A stretch of 64,000 bases of DNA, taken from the NCBI GenBank assembly GCA_019873645.1, contig JAIOAX010000018.1, positions 1 to 64,000 on the forward strand, in the 5' to 3' direction. Source of the DNA: Chloroflexota bacterium (GTDB lineage Bacteria > Chloroflexota > Anaerolineae > B4-G1 > SLSP01). The translations under genes and the position numbers were made by a program. Numbering within the stretch: position 1 is the stretch's first letter; every line of letters starts with the position of its first letter. The notes beneath the pieces were generated by a model. That model was given only the letters and a program-made list of their open reading frames with translations. It ran no database searches and was not told the DNA's origin. This document shows positions 60,351-64,000 of this stretch, piece after piece.

Positions 60351-62129
60351 TCCCCGCAGTTTTTCTTCCGACGCGAGCACGACGATTTCGTCGCCGGGGG
60401 CAAGAATTTGGGCCAAGTCGGGTGGAATGTAGACCGTATCTTCACGGATGTGCAACAGTACGGTCATATTGGCCTCGCGGGTGAGGTCGGCGATGGCGGC
60501 GTGGTGCAGGCGGGAATTGGCCGTGACGGTGAGGTGGGCGAGGCTTTGCGAGACGCCAAACTGTGCGCTGCTGATAGTCACAGGTTGGACGACGTAGACG
60601 TTCAGCGCCTCTGCTACGAAGAGCGGCGCGGCGATGGCCGAGGTGCTGTAGACGGCGTCAATGTGGAAGGCACGTTGCAGTTGTTCGCCGAGCGATTCCT
60701 CGAAAATGCGCATAACGACGCGCAGGGTGGGCACAAGTTCACGGGCGCGCAGCATAGTCTCGAAGTTCACCATATCATCTTCGCTGCAGGCAATGAGAGC
60801 GCCGGCCGTGCGTAAACCGGCTTGTTCCAGAATCGCGTGCTGCCGGAAATCTCCGTAGACGACGGGGACGCCGCGCTCACGCAGTTGTTCGGCCAGCACG
60901 TCGGGCGCGAAGTCCAGCGCAACAACCGGTTGGTGCAAGCCTAGCAGCGTATTGACCACGCGATAGCCGGTGTGCTGGAGACCGCACACGAAGATCGGCC
61001 CGCTCGTGGAGGAGCTTTGACGTTGGCGCGCCAGTTCACCCACACGCTCCATTGCGGCAAAGACAAAGAGTGTGTCGCCCGCACGCAACACCAGATTGTT
61101 TTCCGGCTCGATGAAGATTTCTCCCTCGCGTTCCAGGCATACGACGGTCACATCATACATGTCCGCCATTGCGCCCAGAGCCATGCCTGCCAGCGGCGAA
61201 GTTGCTCCCAGAGCGAGTTTAGCGAGGAAGTAGGTTCTGGCTTTAAGATCGAAGGTTTCCAGCACTTCCATGCCGATTGCGGCATGGGCAAAGGCGGCCG
61301 CCGCCACTGCTGAGCGGCTGATGACGGCCTTCACATTGAATGTCTCTTGAATCTCATCGGCGATGCTGTCCTCGAAGAGCCGCACTACAATGCGCGCTTG
61401 TGGATTTAGCTCGCGCACGTGGAAGACGGCTTCGATGTTCACCAAATCCTGATTGGTGCAAGCGAGCACGGCCTGTGCACGCGGAACGCCGGCGCGGCGC
61501 AACACCTCCTTGTCATGCACGTCGCCGAGGATGCAGGGCATGCCGCGCTCAATGAGAATTGTCACCAGCGGCGACATCGCGGTATCAATGCCGATGACCG
61601 GCTGACCCATATCAAGCAGTTGGTTGGCGACACGATAGCCTACACGTCCCAGGCCGCACACGACGATGGGACGCTCGACTGTTGCCGCCAGGGCCTCTTG
61701 CCACGCCTGTCCGCGTTCGGCGCGCACGAAGAAGACGCGCAAGATGTTGAGGATGTTCAGCCCGAAGGCCAGCAACAGCGGGATGCCGATGAGCGGCACG
61801 ATGACAAAGTAAATGTCGAGCGCGGGGCTATCCGGCATGTCGGCATACGTGATCTGGAACGCGACCATGTTCAGAACGGCGTAGATCGCCTTGACGTAGG
61901 TAACGGGGATGTCACCGGGCAGCAGGGTGTGATTGTACGTCTCCTCGAACAGCAGGGCGGCGAGCGCGACGCCTGCGGTCAGCGCCGTGCTCACCTTCCA
62001 GGGGAACAGTCGCGCGAGCACCCGCAGGTCCTGGCAGAATTGCCGCCACCAGCGGGCACCTGCACGGTGAGCGGGCGCAGTTTTTTGGCGTTGCAGGCGG
62101 GCCTTTATTGCGTCAGTGCTCTTGGACAT
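60336..62129 (-). CDS. Membrane protein with two RCK (TrkA-N/TrkA-C) units
   Basis: 597 residues. Three N-terminal hydrophobic stretches (VSTALTAGVALAALLF, AIYAVLNMVAF, FVIVPLIGIPLLLAFGLNIL) precede two RCK units, each with an NAD loop: VVCGLGRVGYRVANQL and FVCGLQHTGYRVVNTL, and TrkA-C strands. It resembles ligand-gated K+ channels, but the filter position reads ITYADMP rather than TVGYGD. It may gate another ion or only sense NAD(H). Confidence 0.85.
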   Translation of the reverse strand: MSKSTDAIKARLQRQKTAPAHRAGARWWRQFCQDLRVLARLFPWKVSTALTAGVALAALLFEETYNHTLLPGDIPVTYVKAIYAVLNMVAFQITYADMPDSPALDIYFVIVPLIGIPLLLAFGLNILNILRVFFVRAERGQAWQEALAATVERPIVVCGLGRVGYRVANQLLDMGQPVIGIDTAMSPLVTILIERGMPCILGDVHDKEVLRRAGVPRAQAVLACTNQDLVNIEAVFHVRELNPQARIVVRLFEDSIADEIQETFNVKAVISRSAVAAAAFAHAAIGMEVLETFDLKARTYFLAKLALGATSPLAGMALGAMADMYDVTVVCLEREGEIFIEPENNLVLRAGDTLFVFAAMERVGELARQRQSSSTSGPIFVCGLQHTGYRVVNTLLGLHQPVVALDFAPDVLAEQLRERGVPVVYGDFRQHAILEQAGLRTAGALIACSEDDMVNFETMLRARELVPTLRVVMRIFEESLGEQLQRAFHIDAVYSTSAIAAPLFVAEALNVYVVQPVTISSAQFGVSQSLAHLTVTANSRLHHAAIADLTREANMTVLLHIREDTVYIPPDLAQILAPGDEIVVLASEEKLRGLEIG

Positions 62130-62235
62130 GATGTGGAGTGTACACGGACTTGCGCATTTCGCAACCCGCGCAGAGGGCTTGGGTGCATTTCAGGATAGGG
62201 GCGATTTATCAGATGCGGCGACCGGACGCTGCTCA

Positions 62236-62299
62236 GGCCGGTCTCCAGACCGCGCCTGCGCAGCGACTGATCCTGCAGTGGCGCGGTCAGAGACCGGCC
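62236..62299. repeat. Inverted repeat (GGCCGGTCTCCAGACCGCGCC / GGCGCGGTCAGAGACCGGCC)
   Basis: Arms at 62236-62256 and 62280-62299, nearly complementary over 20 bp, in the 615-bp gap between the RCK gene and the glycosidase gene. It could form a strong hairpin, but no T-run follows. Confidence 0.75.
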
Positions 62300-62439
62300 A
62301 CAGCAAGATTTGCCCTGAAGTTGAAATGTACCCATCGAAAAGTACGGTTTGCGTGCCTGAAAAATTGAGTGTATCATAAGTGGACGGGGCGCGAAAAGCC
62401 CGTTTCATAGGGTAGGAAGACCGGCCGCGCCAGCCAGGG

Positions 62440-62640
62440 AGAGTTGCACCCGACGCCGCCGCGCTTCGCGGCGTGGCTGATGCGCAGGTCGTTGGTGCGT
62501 TGCACTGTACAAGATATGGTGGTGTTGCTGGTTATTCTGGCTTTGGTGTATTGGGTGTTGCCTGGCAGAGTAACCGGTGGAGTGAAATAACAAAGCACCC
62601 AACATAGCGTGCACTTGACACGGGGGAATCTGCGCGTTTT
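62440..62640. repeat. Pair of GCACyyGAC-containing, attC-like repeats
   Basis: GTTGCACCCGACGCCGCCGC with an internal GC hairpin and a trailing GCAGGTCGTTGGTGCG (about 62440-62498), and CAACATAGCGTGCACTTGAC (about 62599-62618). They share TGCACyyGACrC. Between them is about 100 bp with one hydrophobic 24-codon frame lacking a ribosome binding site. I see no gene in 62130-62735. Confidence 0.4.
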
Positions 62641-62744
62641 ACAGACGTTTTGTCTGCCTGGGCTTTTTTCTCATCGGACGGTGTTCCGCCGTCCACCCCA
62701 GCGCAAGTAACGTTCGCTGTTGGACGTTGAAGGGAATGAGAGCG

Positions 62745-64000
62745 ATGTACCGCAGACTGAACTTGCTTGTGGCGAATGCTATAGTCAGTGCTGTCATAAC
62801 CCTCATTATCGTTAGTATTTCAGAGGCAACGCCACCTCCTACTGTTCCAAGCATCATCTCGGGGACACAAGGTCCTGGGGTTAACACTGCCAGTGCTACA
62901 CCAACTCCTACCGCTATCAACATCTACCCAAGGGGAGCGAGTGTGGCCAGTTGTACCAGCCTGGCGAACTGGCAGTGCGTCGAAACACGTTCTGGCCTTT
63001 CCCTGTGTCGGGCAAACAATGTCTGTGTGGTCAAGGTAGAGCTCAACGCAAATACGCTCCGTCCCCGGGTCGTCATCGCCCCTGGGGGTGGCACTGCTTG
63101 GCTCAGCGATATGGCTTCCGGCGCTGGGGCTCTGGCCGCCATCAACGGCGACTATTTTAGCGGTTGCCCTGATACCACCCCACCTCTCAATTGTGGCGAA
63201 GGGCTGACCTTCGTGGATGGTGTAGACTATACTGACTACACTGGCAACGAGTGGCAGAACCGCCGTTCGTTGGGTTTCAACGACAACTACGACCCCAACA
63301 TCGGCTGGCCTGGCGAACAAGGCAGCTATCACCGCCATCTTCTGGGCGGTGGCCCGCAGGTCACCTTCGGCGGCGAATATCGCTGGCGCTGCTGGTACCA
63401 GAGCTACAACACCGAGGGTAACTGTGCTTGCCAGAACAATACTGTCGTCATCAACGACGAACTCTTCGGCTGCTCGGCTAACAACTGGTGGAACCGCCCT
63501 CAGACCTTTATCGGCTTCAGCGACGACCGCAACACGCTATATCTGGCAGTCAGTGAGCCTGGCTACAATAAAACACCCCACGAGATGCATGATGTGCTGT
63601 GGGTACTGGGGGCGCGCTACTCCCTCAAGATGGATGGCGGCGGCTCGTCGGGGATGTACTTCAACGACAACGGCTACTCATTTGCCTGGAACGGTAGTCG
63701 GGCTGTGGCGAATGCCTGGGTGATTGTGCCTTATAGTGCACCTCCGCCGACTGTAACACCGCCTCCGAGTTGTGATGCTACCAGTCTGCCTTCAGGGTAC
63801 GTAAAGTGCGCGGATGAGAACGGCTATTGTAGTTTCAGTGGAACACAGCAAGTGTACTATGGCGCGGATAGCTGCTTCAGGGTCAGGTCATTTACTGATG
63901 GAGTCGGTTGTAACAACGGCAACTTTGGCGATCCACTCCCTGGAGTATCCAAGGCTTGTTATATACCAGCCTCTTGCAATCCTACCGCTGACCAGGTAGC
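62745..64000 (+). CDS. Phosphodiester glycosidase (NAGPA) domain protein, secreted, partial
   Basis: Open to the window edge (418 codons). An N-terminal membrane/signal segment (LLVANAIVSAVITLIIVSIS) and a Pro/Thr linker lead to a NAGPA domain: ALAAINGDYFSGC, GGGPQVTF, FIGFSDDRNTLYLAVSEP and LGARYSLKMDGGGSSGMYFN. After a PPPTVTPPP linker comes a Cys-rich small domain (YVKCADENGYCSFSGTQQVY, FTDGVGCNNGNFGDPLPGV) of the kind appended to secreted Chloroflexota glycosidases. It probably cleaves phosphodiester-linked sugars outside the cell. Start ATG 62745 or 62736; AAGGGA is upstream. The C-terminus lies beyond the window. Confidence 0.85.
   Translation, partial: MYRRLNLLVANAIVSAVITLIIVSISEATPPPTVPSIISGTQGPGVNTASATPTPTAINIYPRGASVASCTSLANWQCVETRSGLSLCRANNVCVVKVELNANTLRPRVVIAPGGGTAWLSDMASGAGALAAINGDYFSGCPDTTPPLNCGEGLTFVDGVDYTDYTGNEWQNRRSLGFNDNYDPNIGWPGEQGSYHRHLLGGGPQVTFGGEYRWRCWYQSYNTEGNCACQNNTVVINDELFGCSANNWWNRPQTFIGFSDDRNTLYLAVSEPGYNKTPHEMHDVLWVLGARYSLKMDGGGSSGMYFNDNGYSFAWNGSRAVANAWVIVPYSAPPPTVTPPPSCDATSLPSGYVKCADENGYCSFSGTQQVYYGADSCFRVRSFTDGVGCNNGNFGDPLPGVSKACYIPASCNPTADQV

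Noticed and set aside
62516-62590. 24-codon hydrophobic peptide frame
   Set aside because: No ribosome binding site and sits between repeat blocks; too short to support.

Overview
The window looks like a chromosomal stretch from a member of the Chloroflexota (Anaerolineae/Caldilineae-like). This is inferred from gene content and style: a secreted subtilase ending in an aromatic-LPL-x(2)-R tail, two V4R-type sensor proteins, a cobalt/magnesium chelatase-type AAA-VWA gene, the CdaA-CdaR pair and moderately high GC. No rRNA, tRNA, CRISPR array or insertion sequence was recognised.

Layout. 1-5.3 kb: the edge of a minus-strand gene, a GNAT remnant, an 8-mer tandem repeat, a sugar:cation symporter, a transaldolase-like aldolase and a minus-strand V4R / Fe-S pair. 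5.3-11 kb: minus-strand operon phoB-phoR-REC/kinase-SDR, with galT upstream. 11-16.2 kb: a two-gene HNH cassette whose HNH gene is frameshifted, and a 1377-residue secreted subtilase. 16.3-25.4 kb: aspartate-family metabolism (lysC, asd, a HAD protein, two tandem membrane paralogues, thrC) facing threonine degradation (kbl, tdh). 25.6-34 kb: argF, a TPR protein, cdaA-cdaR, sufS-sufU and a degenerate tyrosine recombinase. 34-45 kb: a nucleotide-sugar dehydrogenase interrupted by an intein at its catalytic cysteine, a VTT membrane protein, an amidohydrolase, a coiled-coil protein and a giant YfhO-flippase fusion. 45-52 kb: roadblock-V4R-REC/GGDEF-like signalling operon, an RRM protein, a TPR membrane protein, and chlD with a complete -1 frameshift cassette, then GNAT and nitroreductase genes. 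52-64 kb: proS, YdcF, DUF92 (VTE6-like), an unknown protein, a VTE5-like kinase, a histidine kinase, a Met/Cys lyase, a double-RCK protein and a phosphodiester glycosidase that runs off the right edge.

Three things stand out. (1) The chlD locus has a Shine-Dalgarno-like element, an A7 slippery run, an immediate zero-frame stop and a perfect 11-bp stem 7 nt downstream, so one gene should yield both a ChlI-like and a ChlD-like subunit. (2) At least eight families of short-unit (about 7-10 nt) repeats fill the spacers, often supply the stop codon and last residues of genes, and have expanded in frame inside proS, a histidine kinase and the YfhO-flippase gene. (3) A 485-residue LAGLIDADG intein sits exactly before the catalytic Cys of a UDP-sugar dehydrogenase.
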